Positions 20,783-29,800 of a stretch of DNA of 64,000 bases are shown here, piece by piece; the stretch's first letter is position 1; the number at the start of each line of letters is the position of its first letter. The stretch covers positions 1 to 64,000 of the forward strand of contig NZ_LSIF01000034.1 in assembly GCF_001556105.1 (NCBI RefSeq), written 5' to 3'. Below the pieces are notes generated by a model, which made no database searches, had not been told where the DNA came from, and saw nothing but the letters and a program-made list of their open reading frames with translations. This stretch comes from Pseudoxanthomonas mexicana. Its GTDB lineage: Bacteria; Pseudomonadota; Gammaproteobacteria; Xanthomonadales; Xanthomonadaceae. Made by a program: the position numbers and the translations under genes.

Positions 20783-23434
20783 ATGACCACTTCCAAGACC
20801 TTCAGCACCCGCCAGATCCGCCAGGATTTCCTCGATTTCTTCGCCGGAAAGGGCCACACCATCGTGCCCTCCGCTTCGTTGGTACCCGGCAATGACCCCA
20901 CGTTGTTGTTCACCAACTCCGGCATGGTGCAATTCAAGGACGTGTTCCTGGGCGCGGAGAAGCGCAGCTACGTGCGCGCCGCCGACGTCCAGCGCTGCCT
21001 GCGCGCCGGCGGTAAGCACAACGATCTCGATTCGGTCGGCTATACGGCGCGCCACCACACGTTCTTTGAAATGCTGGGTAACTGGTCCTTCGGCGATTAC
21101 TTCAAGAAGGAAGCCATCGGCTGGGCATGGGAGCTGCTGACCGAGGTCTGGAAGCTGCCGAAGGAGCGCCTGCTGGTCACCGTGTACCACAACGATGACG
21201 AGGCCTACGATCTCTGGCACGACATGATCGGCCTGCCTGCCGAGCGCATCGTGCGTATCGGCGACAACAAGGGCGCGCCTTACGCCTCGGACAATTTCTG
21301 GCAGATGGCCGACACGGGACCCTGCGGACCGTGCACCGAGATCTTCTACGACCACGGCGACCACATTGCAGGCGGCCCGCCAGGGTCGCCTGACGAAGAC
21401 GGCGATCGTTACATCGAGATATGGAACAACGTTTTCATGCAGTTCGACCGCCAGCCCGATGGCACGCTGGTGCCGCTGCCGGCACCCTGCGTTGACACGG
21501 GGATGGGACTGGAGCGCCTCGCGGCGGTCCTGCAGCACGTCCATACCAACTACGAGATCGACCTGTTCCAGACGCTGATCCGCAAGGCCAGCGAACTCAC
21601 GGGCACGACCGACCTCGAGAACAAATCGCTGCGCGTCATCGCAGACCACATCCGCGCGTGCAGCTTCCTGATCGTGGATGGCGTTCTGCCATCCAACGAG
21701 GGTCGTGGCTATGTCTTGCGCCGGATCATCCGTCGCGCGCTGCGCCACGGCTGGATGTTGGGCGTTCGCCAGCCCTTCTTCCATAAGATGGTCGACACGC
21801 TGTCGGAGCTGATGGGCGACGCCTACCCGGAGTTGCCGGCAACGCGTGAACTCGTCGAGCGTGCGCTAAAGGCCGAAGAGGAGCGGTTCGCCGAGACGCT
21901 GGATTCCGGTATGCGGATCTTCGATGACATCGCCACGCGCGTGGTCGATGGCGTGATCCCGGGTGCCGATGCCTTCCGGCTATACGACACCTATGGATTC
22001 CCGGTCGACTTGACTGCTGACATCGCGCGCGAGCGTGGGCTGACGGTGGATATGGCAGGATTCGACGCCGCGATGGAGCAGCAACGGGAAACGGCCCGTG
22101 CCGCGGGCAGGTTCACCTCAAGTACGGGTCTGCCTGCGGATCTCGTGGCCAAATTGTCACCGACGGTGTTCCTGGGCTACGACCAGCTCGATGCGGGCGG
22201 CCTGCGGGTTGCCGCGCTGCTGAAGGACGGGCGGCCAGTGTCGGCCGTGCAGGCAGGAGACGACGCAGTGGTCATCCTGGACCGCACGCCGTTCTACGCC
22301 GAGTCCGGTGGGCAGGTCGGTGATACCGGCGTTCTGGCAGAGCAAGGTGTTCAGTTCGATGTCGCCGACACGATCAAGTTCGCCGGCCAGTTCCATGGTC
22401 ACGCCGGTCGTGTAGGGAAAGGCGCGCTGAAGGTCGGTGACCACGTGGTGGCATCGGTGGACACCGCGCGTCGCGCGAACACCATCCTCAACCATTCGGC
22501 TACCCACCTGTTGCATGCGGCATTGCGCGAAGTACTGGGTACGCACGTACAGCAGAAGGGCTCGCTGGTGGCGCCGGATCGCCTGCGATTCGATTTCTCC
22601 CACTTCCAGCCGATGACGGCCACAGAACTGGCCGAGATAGAACGTCGCGTCAACGTGCAGATCCGCGCAAACCATGCGGCGGAAGTGCATCAGATGGGAA
22701 TGCAGGAGGCGCTGGACTTCGGTGCCATGGCGCTGTTCGGCGAGAAGTACGGCGAGCACGTGCGTGTATTGAAGATGGGCGATTACTCCACCGAGCTGTG
22801 TGGCGGCACCCATGTCGGCCGCACCGGCGATATCGGCTTGTTCAAGCTGGTAGGCGAAAGCGGCGTGTCCGCCGGTGTGCGGCGCATCGAGGCAGTGACA
22901 GGGCAGGGCGCACTCGATTACGTAGCCGACGAGGAGCGTCGTTTGATCGAAGCGGCTGGGCTGCTGGGTGGCAGTACGGGCGAGGTCGTCGAGAAGATCC
23001 GCGCGCTTTCCGACCGCCAGAAGAAGCTTGAGCGCGAACTGGAATCGTTGAAATCCAAAGCCGCTTCCACTGCCACCTCGGATTTGGGCGGCACTGCCGT
23101 CGATGTGGGCGGCATCCGCGTGCTTGCATCTCGCCTCGAAGGTTTTGACGCCAAGGCGCTACGCGATGCGGTGGATCGCCTGAAGCAGCAGCTCGGCGAC
23201 GCGGTGATCGTCTTGGCGGGCACGTCTGACGGCAAGGCGGCGCTCGTCGCGGGTGTGAATGGCGCCGCAACCGGCCGGATCAAGGCGGGGGAACTCCTCT
23301 CACATATCGCGAGTCAGATCGGCGGCAAGGGCGGTGGTCGCCCGGACCTCGCCCAGGGTGGTGGTGAAGACGGGCCCGCCCTTGCGACCGCGCTGCAGGG
23401 CGTTCCGGGCTGGGTCGAACAGCGGCTCGGCTGA
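20783..23434 (+). CDS. alaS: Alanyl-tRNA synthetase
   Basis: AlaRS charges tRNA-Ala and edits Ser/Gly mischarging. The 883-aa product has the class II catalytic core ([53 protein letters not shown]). The editing domain carries zinc-binding HSATH (about 572-576) and CGGTH (about 673-677). The C-terminal domain is complete and includes a glycine-rich segment [18 protein letters not shown] 20783 ([16 protein letters not shown]) is chosen. The longer in-frame reading back to 20702 gives a cysteine-rich leader unlike the family. Confidence 0.97.
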   Translation: MTTSKTFSTRQIRQDFLDFFAGKGHTIVPSASLVPGNDPTLLFTNSGMVQFKDVFLGAEKRSYVRAADVQRCLRAGGKHNDLDSVGYTARHHTFFEMLGNWSFGDYFKKEAIGWAWELLTEVWKLPKERLLVTVYHNDDEAYDLWHDMIGLPAERIVRIGDNKGAPYASDNFWQMADTGPCGPCTEIFYDHGDHIAGGPPGSPDEDGDRYIEIWNNVFMQFDRQPDGTLVPLPAPCVDTGMGLERLAAVLQHVHTNYEIDLFQTLIRKASELTGTTDLENKSLRVIADHIRACSFLIVDGVLPSNEGRGYVLRRIIRRALRHGWMLGVRQPFFHKMVDTLSELMGDAYPELPATRELVERALKAEEERFAETLDSGMRIFDDIATRVVDGVIPGADAFRLYDTYGFPVDLTADIARERGLTVDMAGFDAAMEQQRETARAAGRFTSSTGLPADLVAKLSPTVFLGYDQLDAGGLRVAALLKDGRPVSAVQAGDDAVVILDRTPFYAESGGQVGDTGVLAEQGVQFDVADTIKFAGQFHGHAGRVGKGALKVGDHVVASVDTARRANTILNHSATHLLHAALREVLGTHVQQKGSLVAPDRLRFDFSHFQPMTATELAEIERRVNVQIRANHAAEVHQMGMQEALDFGAMALFGEKYGEHVRVLKMGDYSTELCGGTHVGRTGDIGLFKLVGESGVSAGVRRIEAVTGQGALDYVADEERRLIEAAGLLGGSTGEVVEKIRALSDRQKKLERELESLKSKAASTATSDLGGTAVDVGGIRVLASRLEGFDAKALRDAVDRLKQQLGDAVIVLAGTSDGKAALVAGVNGAATGRIKAGELLSHIASQIGGKGGGRPDLAQGGGEDGPALATALQGVPGWVEQRLG

Positions 23435-23583
23435 CCAAGGCTAGACCAATCGGCGCTTGCGGCCGTGTACCTCCGGCCGCTAACATGCTTTAGGTTCATG
23501 AATGTACCAGGAAGCCACTGGCCGGCTTTCACGGAGCCAGCGCGCCCCCGGCACTATCCTTTGCCGGATTACGGAGAAGAAAC

Positions 23584-23793
23584 ATGTTGATCTTGACCCG
23601 CCGTGTCGGCGAAACCCTGATGATCGGCGATTCGGTCACGGTGACCGTGCTTGGCGTGAAAGGTAACCAGGTGCGCATCGGCATCACCGCGCCCAAGGAT
23701 GTGGCGGTGCATCGCGAGGAAATCTATCAGCGCATCCAGCGCGGCGAAGAGATTGCCTCCACTTCAGCGTCGGAGAGCGCCACATCCGAGTAG
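23584..23793 (+). CDS. csrA: Carbon storage regulator CsrA (RsmA)
   Basis: CsrA is a small dimeric RNA-binding protein that blocks or activates translation at GGA-containing hairpins. In xanthomonads it controls motility, biofilm and exopolysaccharide. The 69-aa product starts [16 protein letters not shown] and contains the [11 protein letters not shown] and [13 protein letters not shown] core motifs, including the RNA-binding Arg44 equivalent. The ribosome site GGAGAAG lies well placed. The alaS-csrA-tRNA order is the usual one for this family. Confidence 0.97.
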   Translation: MLILTRRVGETLMIGDSVTVTVLGVKGNQVRIGITAPKDVAVHREEIYQRIQRGEEIASTSASESATSE

Positions 23794-23802
23794 TAATTTT
23801 GT

Positions 23803-23831
23803 TTGCCGGCCGCGCGGCGAGCCGCTATCCT
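23803..23831 (+). promoter_or_regulatory. Promoter of tRNA-Ser
   Basis: TTGCCG (23803-23808) and TATCCT (23826-23831) are spaced by 17 bases and lie 40 bases before the mature tRNA-Ser. Confidence 0.5.
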
Positions 23832-23871
23832 ATGCGGCCGCTGCAGCACGCCTGCAACGGGGGACAAAACC

Positions 23872-23964
23872 GGAGTGATGCCCGAGCGGCTGAAGGGGCT
23901 CCCCTGCTAAGGGAGTATAGGGTCAAAAGCCTTATCGAGGGTTCGAATCCCTCTCACTCCGCCA
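23872..23964 (+). tRNA. tRNA-Ser (anticodon GCT)
   Basis: The 93-nt gene has acceptor stem GGAGTGA/TCACTCC and the long variable arm of serine tRNAs. The anticodon stem CTCCC/GGGAG encloses loop CTGCTAA, giving anticodon GCT at 23906-23908 (reads AGC/AGT). The T arm has GGTTCGAATCC, and CCA is encoded at 23962-23964. Confidence 0.96.
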
Positions 23965-24097
23965 GTTTCGTCTGGCATGCACGCATCCATGGAGGCATGC
24001 AAGCAAGAGATCCGCGCTGCGAGAAAGTGTTCGTACGCACCGCGTCCTGAAGCGTTTTCTACGGCGCCAAGGCATATAAGAAGAAGTAGAAAAAAGA

Positions 24098-24127
24098 TTG
24101 ACGAGTGGAAAACGCTTCCCGCATAAT
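24098..24127 (+). promoter_or_regulatory. Promoter of tRNA-Arg
   Basis: TTGACG (24098-24103) and CATAAT (24122-24127) are spaced by 18 bases and lie 12 bases before the tRNA. The surrounding stretch is strongly AT-rich (AGAAGAAGTAGAAAAAAG), like an UP element. Confidence 0.72.
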
Positions 24128-24139
24128 TCCGCTCCTCAC

Positions 24140-24216
24140 GCGCCCGTAGCTCAGCTGGATAGAGTACCTGGCTACGAACCAGGCGGTCGGGAGTTCGAAT
24201 CTCTCCGGGCGCGCCA
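24140..24216 (+). tRNA. tRNA-Arg (anticodon ACG)
   Basis: The 77-nt cloverleaf has acceptor stem GCGCCCG/CGGGCGC. The anticodon stem CCTGG/CCAGG encloses loop CTACGAA with anticodon ACG (24174-24176), presumably edited to ICG to read CGT/CGC/CGA. CCA is encoded at 24214-24216. Strong promoter before and terminator after make it an independent unit. Confidence 0.96.
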
Positions 24217-24220
24217 TTAA

Positions 24221-24263
24221 AACGCAAAGAGCCAGCGGTCATCCGCTGGCTCTTTGCGTTTCT
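24221..24263 (+). terminator. Strong terminator after tRNA-Arg
   Basis: A perfect 18-base inverted repeat, AACGCAAAGAGCCAGCGG (24221-24238) and its complement (24243-24260), with a four-base loop. It marks the border between the housekeeping block and the exopolysaccharide/megasynthase locus. Confidence 0.9.
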
Positions 24264-24366
24264 GCGTCCGTAGCCACATCCCGCCTGTGCACTGCATGGC
24301 CTGTTGCAGCTGTCGTCTGCGTGAGATGCAGGTATTCGCACTCGCTCGAGCACTTGTGGCTTCTGC

Positions 24367-25167
24367 ATGTCGTTCTTATCGGCGCATCACCTGCGATCCA
24401 GCCTTTACGGCTCCTCCATGACTGTGACGTCCCTGACGGCGGCGTTCCCGCGCGTAGCCGGTGGTCTGTCCTTTGATAGATTGCCAAGGCAGGGCGTCGT
24501 CGTGGCGGTGTTTGCGCTGGAAGACTGGCGGGGCTGGGTCGGTGATGCGTTCGACATCATCGATACCCGCGAGCGCGAGCGCGTGCAACGTCAGCGACAG
24601 GAGCGCCATAGGGACAGTCTTGCGCTGGCTTATGCCCTGCACCGACTCGTTCTCGCGCAAGCCTTGGGCATGTCGCCTGAGCGCGTACCGCTGACGCGTG
24701 ACGCGCGTGGACGGCCGCTGCTTGTCGGGATGGCGGTGGATACCAGCCTGAGTCATGCCGAGGGATATGCCGCAGTGGCGGTGGGCATGTGTGGGCCTGT
24801 CGGCGTGGATATCGAGCCCTCCCATCGCGCAGGGGGCATGCCCGACATCGCCGAGCGGATATGCCACGGCGACGAGTATCGCCGCATCGCCGGATACGAC
24901 GATGCCGCGCAGGGTGCGGCGCTGCTCGACTTGTGGGTACGCAAGGAAGCATTCCTCAAGGCTGCAGGCGTGGGGCTCGAGCGTGAAATGGACACGTTCG
25001 CCCTGCCGGAGGGGCGCTCGCACGCGCTGCATGCCGGTGACGCAGCACGGAGCATCGTCGATCTGCTCGACCTGGGGCCCGCCGTGGTGTGCGCGGTGGC
25101 ACGCGCGCCGGATAGCGCGTGCGCGGCGGCCTGGCTGCATCCGGTGCGTGTGGGCGAACCGCAGTAG
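24367..25167 (+). CDS. 4'-phosphopantetheinyl transferase, Sfp type
   Basis: This enzyme transfers the phosphopantetheine arm of CoA to the carrier serine of ACP and peptidyl carrier domains. The product is 266 aa from ATG 24367, or 249 aa from ATG 24418 (MTVTSLTAAF). Neither start has a strong ribosome site. The Sfp-family signatures are visible: SLSHAEGYAAVAVG, GVDIEP (magnesium-binding Asp and Glu) and WVRKEAFLKAAGVG. It lies less than 1.7 kb before the megasynthases, whose four carrier domains plus the stand-alone ACP need this modification. That makes it very likely their dedicated activator. Confidence 0.9.
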   Translation: MSFLSAHHLRSSLYGSSMTVTSLTAAFPRVAGGLSFDRLPRQGVVVAVFALEDWRGWVGDAFDIIDTRERERVQRQRQERHRDSLALAYALHRLVLAQALGMSPERVPLTRDARGRPLLVGMAVDTSLSHAEGYAAVAVGMCGPVGVDIEPSHRAGGMPDIAERICHGDEYRRIAGYDDAAQGAALLDLWVRKEAFLKAAGVGLEREMDTFALPEGRSHALHAGDAARSIVDLLDLGPAVVCAVARAPDSACAAAWLHPVRVGEPQ

Positions 25168-25295
25168 GGGCGGTGTCCGGATATGTCACGTTTTGCGTTT
25201 TTGGAGGAAGAAGGGCACCGGAGCCGGGTGCTTGCTCATGCGGCAAGGCCGCGTGATGGGGTGCAGCCGGGCTCGGCCCACAGACGGGGGAAAGA

Positions 25296-26690
25296 ATGAA
25301 ATCGACCCATGCCAGCCACAAGTCGAGGGCCATCCGGTTCCTGTGGCTTCTGGAAGTAGTGATCATCGTGCTTGCGGTATTGGGCTCGGCTTGGCTCCGC
25401 TTCCTGAACGACCATACGACGCACATGGAGTTCATCGAGCATGCACCGGCGCGTGCTCTGCTCGTGGCGCTCTGTTTGACCGGTGCAATGGCGGCTTTCG
25501 GGCTGTACCAGGTGCACATGCGCCACAGCCGCATGGATTTCTTCCTGCGGTTTCTCATGTCGTTCGTGCTCGGCGGCATCGCACTGCTGGTGCTGTACTA
25601 CGTGATACCGCAGGCCTACATCGGCCGCGGCGTGCTGGCGCTCTCACTGCTGATATCGGCGACGGGCATCGTGGCCGTGCGCATGCTGTCGGTCAGCCTG
25701 TTCCGCACCGATGTGCTGAAGCAGCGCATCCTGGTGCTGGGTGCGGGCAACAATGCGGACCTCATCAACACCCGCATGCGGCGGCAGGCGGATCGACGCA
25801 GTTTCCTTGTCGTCGGGTTCGTGCCGGTAGCCGGGCAGTCCGTCGTCGTGAAGGAAGACCTGCTGGTAAGGCCGCCCGGCGCGCTCGTCGACCTGGTCGA
25901 GGAACTGGAGATCGACGAGTTGGTCATCGCACCGGATGAACGGCGTGGTGGCTTGCCGATGGAGGACATGCTGCAGTGCGTGCAGCAGGGGGTGAACGTA
26001 ATCGACCTGTCCACCTTCTTCGAGCGTGAAGCGGGCATGGTGCAGCTGAACATCGTCGACCCATCGTGGCTGGTGTTCTCCGGTGGCTTCGACTATTCGA
26101 CGCCGCGTCGCCTCAGCAAGCGCTTCTTCGATCTGCTAGCGGCCGGCGCGCTGCTGCTGCTGGCGTGGCCGCTGATGCTGTTGACCGCGGCGGCCGTCTG
26201 GCTGGAGTCGGGGGGTCCGATCCTCTATAGCCAGGTTCGCGTGGGCGAACGTGGCAATCATTTCAAGCTGACCAAGTTCCGCAGCATGCGGACGGACGCG
26301 GAGAAGGGCGGTGTCGCGGTGTGGGCGAGCAAGGACGACGATCGCACGACGCGCGTCGGCCGTTTCATCCGCAAGACGCGCCTGGATGAACTGCCGCAGC
26401 TGTTTGCGGTGCTGCGTGGCGACATGAGCTTCGTCGGGCCGCGCCCGGAGCGTCCGCAGTTCGTCGACATGCTCAATGACGAGGTGCGCTATTACCGCGT
26501 CCGTCATTGCGTCAAGCCTGGGCTGACCGGCTGGGCCCAGTTGCGCTATCCGTACGGCGCCTCGGTGAAGGATGCCGAGGAAAAACTGAAGTTCGATCTC
26601 TTTTACGTCAAGAACCACGGCCTCGTGTTCGACATGATGATCCTGCTGCAGACGGTCGAGGTGGTGCTGTTCGGGCGCGGCGCACGTTGA
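25296..26690 (+). CDS. Polyprenyl-phosphate sugar-phosphate transferase (XrtA-system type)
   Basis: This is the initiating enzyme of exopolysaccharide synthesis, moving a sugar-phosphate from a UDP-sugar to undecaprenyl phosphate at the inner membrane. The 464-aa product has four N-terminal membrane helices (about 12-135), a Rossmann-like domain with ILVLGAGNNADLI, a fifth membrane helix (RFFDLLAAGALLLLAWPLML), and the C-terminal bacterial sugar transferase domain. Motifs there are KLTKFRSMRTDAE, RLDELPQLFAVLRGDMSFVGPRPERP and KPGLTGWAQ. This layout resembles the exosortase-A-associated transferases (TIGR03013 type) more than classical WbaP. GGGGGAAAG serves as ribosome site. It heads the polysaccharide genes. 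Confidence 0.9.
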   Translation: MKSTHASHKSRAIRFLWLLEVVIIVLAVLGSAWLRFLNDHTTHMEFIEHAPARALLVALCLTGAMAAFGLYQVHMRHSRMDFFLRFLMSFVLGGIALLVLYYVIPQAYIGRGVLALSLLISATGIVAVRMLSVSLFRTDVLKQRILVLGAGNNADLINTRMRRQADRRSFLVVGFVPVAGQSVVVKEDLLVRPPGALVDLVEELEIDELVIAPDERRGGLPMEDMLQCVQQGVNVIDLSTFFEREAGMVQLNIVDPSWLVFSGGFDYSTPRRLSKRFFDLLAAGALLLLAWPLMLLTAAAVWLESGGPILYSQVRVGERGNHFKLTKFRSMRTDAEKGGVAVWASKDDDRTTRVGRFIRKTRLDELPQLFAVLRGDMSFVGPRPERPQFVDMLNDEVRYYRVRHCVKPGLTGWAQLRYPYGASVKDAEEKLKFDLFYVKNHGLVFDMMILLQTVEVVLFGRGAR

Positions 26691-26756
26691 GCGTGCCCAT
26701 CCGCTGTGCCACGCCGCTGGTCCGAGGGTCAGCGCCACGCAGGAAACGACGTTCCC

Positions 26757-26791
26757 GATCACCCCGCCCCCGAATCCGCGACGGGGTGATC
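26757..26791. promoter_or_regulatory. Inverted repeat before the first megasynthase
   Basis: GATCACCCCG (26757-26766) and CGGGGTGATC (26782-26791) form a perfect ten-base inverted repeat with a 15-base loop between the sugar transferase stop and the megasynthase start. No T-run follows. It could be a terminator, an attenuator or an operator. Confidence 0.4.
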
Positions 26792-26857
26792 GTGGTCATG
26801 CGGCACTGATTGCCTCTTGGCTGCTGGCCTCATCCTGTCGCGGGATACGTTTAGGGT

Positions 26858-29800
26858 GTGAACAGGGCATGCCAGCAATGGCAGGACGGGGGATCGTTGA
26901 GCATTTCCGCTGATAGCGGCAGCCACTGGCAGGATGTCCTGCTGGGTGGTGTCCCGTACCCGGATATTGCCTGGAAGCAGCCCTCGACCGGCGTCGAGAC
27001 GCGCATCGACGCGGTCCTGCCACCGTCGCTCGACAGGACGTCGGTCCGGCTGGACGCCCCCCGCGGTGACGTTGCCAGCGTGCTGTGGGCGCTGGTAATC
27101 GCGCGTCTGTCCAACCAGGCCAGCCTCCTGCTCGTCACCTCGACGGATGGTGCAGGCGTGCTGCCGCTGCGCATCGACGTCGACCCCGGCACGACGATGG
27201 ATGCCGCACTTGCGCAGGTGCGCACGCAGCGTGCCGACGATGGCGCGTGCAAGGGCCTGTCGCTGGAACTGCTCGCGGACCTGGTCCCTCCGGCCGGCGA
27301 AGGCGAGCGAACGGCGTTCCTGGCCGGTGCCGGCAGCCATTTGCTGCGCGTGGCCGAACTGGACATGACGGTCACCGACAGCGATGTCGTGCTGCGCAGC
27401 ACGACTGGCGCGTTCGGATCGGATGCGCTCCAGCAGATGCTGGAGGCCTGGTCGACCCTGCTGGACGGCCTGTCTGCCGATGCGACGCAGCCGTTGTGCC
27501 GGCTGCCGCTGCTGGCGCCGGCCTTGGCGAAAGCCGCCATCGAAGCGGGCAACGCGACGCTCGCATCGTTTCCCCGTGTCGCGGGCGTGCATCGGCTGTT
27601 CGAAGCGCGGGCCGCGAGTACGCCGGATGCCGTCGCGCTGATCCACGGTGAGCGTCGCATGACGTATGCGCAGCTGGATGCGCAGGCGAACCAACTGGCG
27701 CGGCTGCTCAAGCAGCACGGCGTCGGGCCTGATGAACGCGTGGCGATCTATGTCGAGCGCGGTATCGAAGTGGTGCTGGGGCTGCTCGCCGTGCTGAAGG
27801 CCGGTGGCGCCTACGTGCCGCTGGATCCGACGTACCCGGCCGATCGACTTGCCTATACCGTGTCCGACAGCGCACCGCGCGTGCTGCTGACGATGTCGGG
27901 AATGGAGCAGGACGCGCGGACCGTGCTGGGCGACTTGCCGGCCGGCCTCGCCGTGGTGGACTTGCGCGATCCGTCGCCGGCCTGGACTGCATTGCCTGCG
28001 TATGTGCTGGATGACGGCGAAGGCCGCGTCGAAGCACATCATCTGGCCTACGTGCTGTACACCTCCGGCTCCACCGGCAAACCCAAAGGCGTGGCCATGC
28101 CGCACGGGCCGCTGGTAAACCTGATCCAGTGGCAGATGCGCGAGCCAGGCAATGGGGTTCCACTGCGCACGCTGCAATTCGCCGCGCTCGGCTTTGACGT
28201 GGCGTTCCAGGAAGTCTTCGCCACGCTGTCCACCGGCGGCACGTTGCTCGCCATCGACCAGGAGGCCCGCATGAGCGCGGGCAAGCTGTTCGATGTCATC
28301 GTCGAGCAGCGCGTGGAGCGCATGTTCCTGCCGTACTTCGCACTGCAGATGCTCGCCGAAGGCCTGGAAGGGCATCTCGCCTCCCTGCCGGAAGGTCAAC
28401 GCCTCGATTGCGCGCTGCGCGAGGTCATCACGGCCGGCGAGCAACTGCGCATCGAGCCCAAGATCGTGCGCTTCTTCGAGCAATTGCCCGGCTGTCGCCT
28501 GCACAACCACTACGGCCCCACGGAAACGCACGTGGTCACCGCGCTGACGCTGCCGGAGGACCCGCACGCATGGCCGCGCCTGCCCACCATCGGCCGGCCC
28601 ATCGCGAATGCACGCGTTTATGTGCTCGACGCGCAGGGTCAGCCGCTGCCGCACGGCGTGATCGGCGAGCTGTACCTGGCAGGTCCGGTGGTGGCGCGTG
28701 GCTACCTGCAGCGCGACGAACTGACCGCCGAACGCTTCCTGCGTGATCCGTTCGTCGAGGTGGAAGACGCGCGCATGTACCGCACCGGCGATCTGGGTCG
28801 CTGGTTGTCGGACGGCACGATCGAGTACCTGGGCCGGCAGGATTTCCAGGTCAAGATCCGCGGCTTCCGCGTGGAACTGGGCGAGATCGAGGCGCAGGTG
28901 ATGGCGTTCCCCGGCGTACGCGAGGCCGGCGTGCTGGCACGCGAGGACGTGCCGGGGTTGAAGCGGCTGGTCGCCTATCTGTCACCACAGGACCGTGCCG
29001 CGCCGGTGGATGTGGAGCGCCTGCGGCAGCATCTGGTCGGCGTACTGCCCGATTACATGGTGCCGGTCGCCTACATGCAGATGGACACGCTGCCGCTGTC
29101 GCCGAACGGCAAGCTGGATCGCCACGCGCTGCCGCGCCCGGGCCGCCAGCGTCCTGAATGGGCCGGCGGCTACAGCGCACCGCGCGACGCTACCGAAGCG
29201 GCCCTGTGCCGCATCTTCGCCGACGTGCTGGATCTGGAAGACCTGGGTCGCGACGACAATTTCTTCGACCTGGGCGGCACCTCGCTGCTGGCGATCCGGG
29301 TGCTGGAAGCCGCGCGCCGCGAGCGCCTGGGCGATGTGCCGGCGATGGCGCTGTTCCGTGCGCCGACGCCTGCACAGCTGGCCGAGGCCATGGTTGGCCG
29401 GCGCGATTCGCTGGATGCCTCGCGCATGTCCGTGCGTCGCGAGGCGCAGGCGAACGAGCCGATCGCCATCGTGGGCATGGCTGGGCGTTTCCCCGGCGCG
29501 GCGACGGTGGAGGCGTTCTGGGACAACCTGTGCGCCGGCCGCGACAGCATCAGCATGTTCGCCGCGGACGAACTCGATGCGGGCATCCCCGAAGCGCAGC
29601 ATGGCGATCCTGCCTACGTGCCGGCACGTGGCGTGTTCGACGACGTCGACAGGTTCGACGCCGCCTTCTTCGGCATCTCGCCGAAGGAAGCGGAACTGAT
29701 GGATCCGCAGCAGCGCATCTTCCTGGAGCTGTGCTGGGAGTGCATCGAACGTGCCGGCCATGTGCCTGACGCGAGCGAGGTGCCGGTGGGCGTGTTCGCT

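Noticed and set aside
25180..25200. Sigma54-like sequence TGTCACGTTTTGCG before the sugar transferase (similar near 26805 and 57478)
   Set aside because: Spacing between the -24 and -12 elements is two bases short in the first two, and the third matches the consensus poorly.
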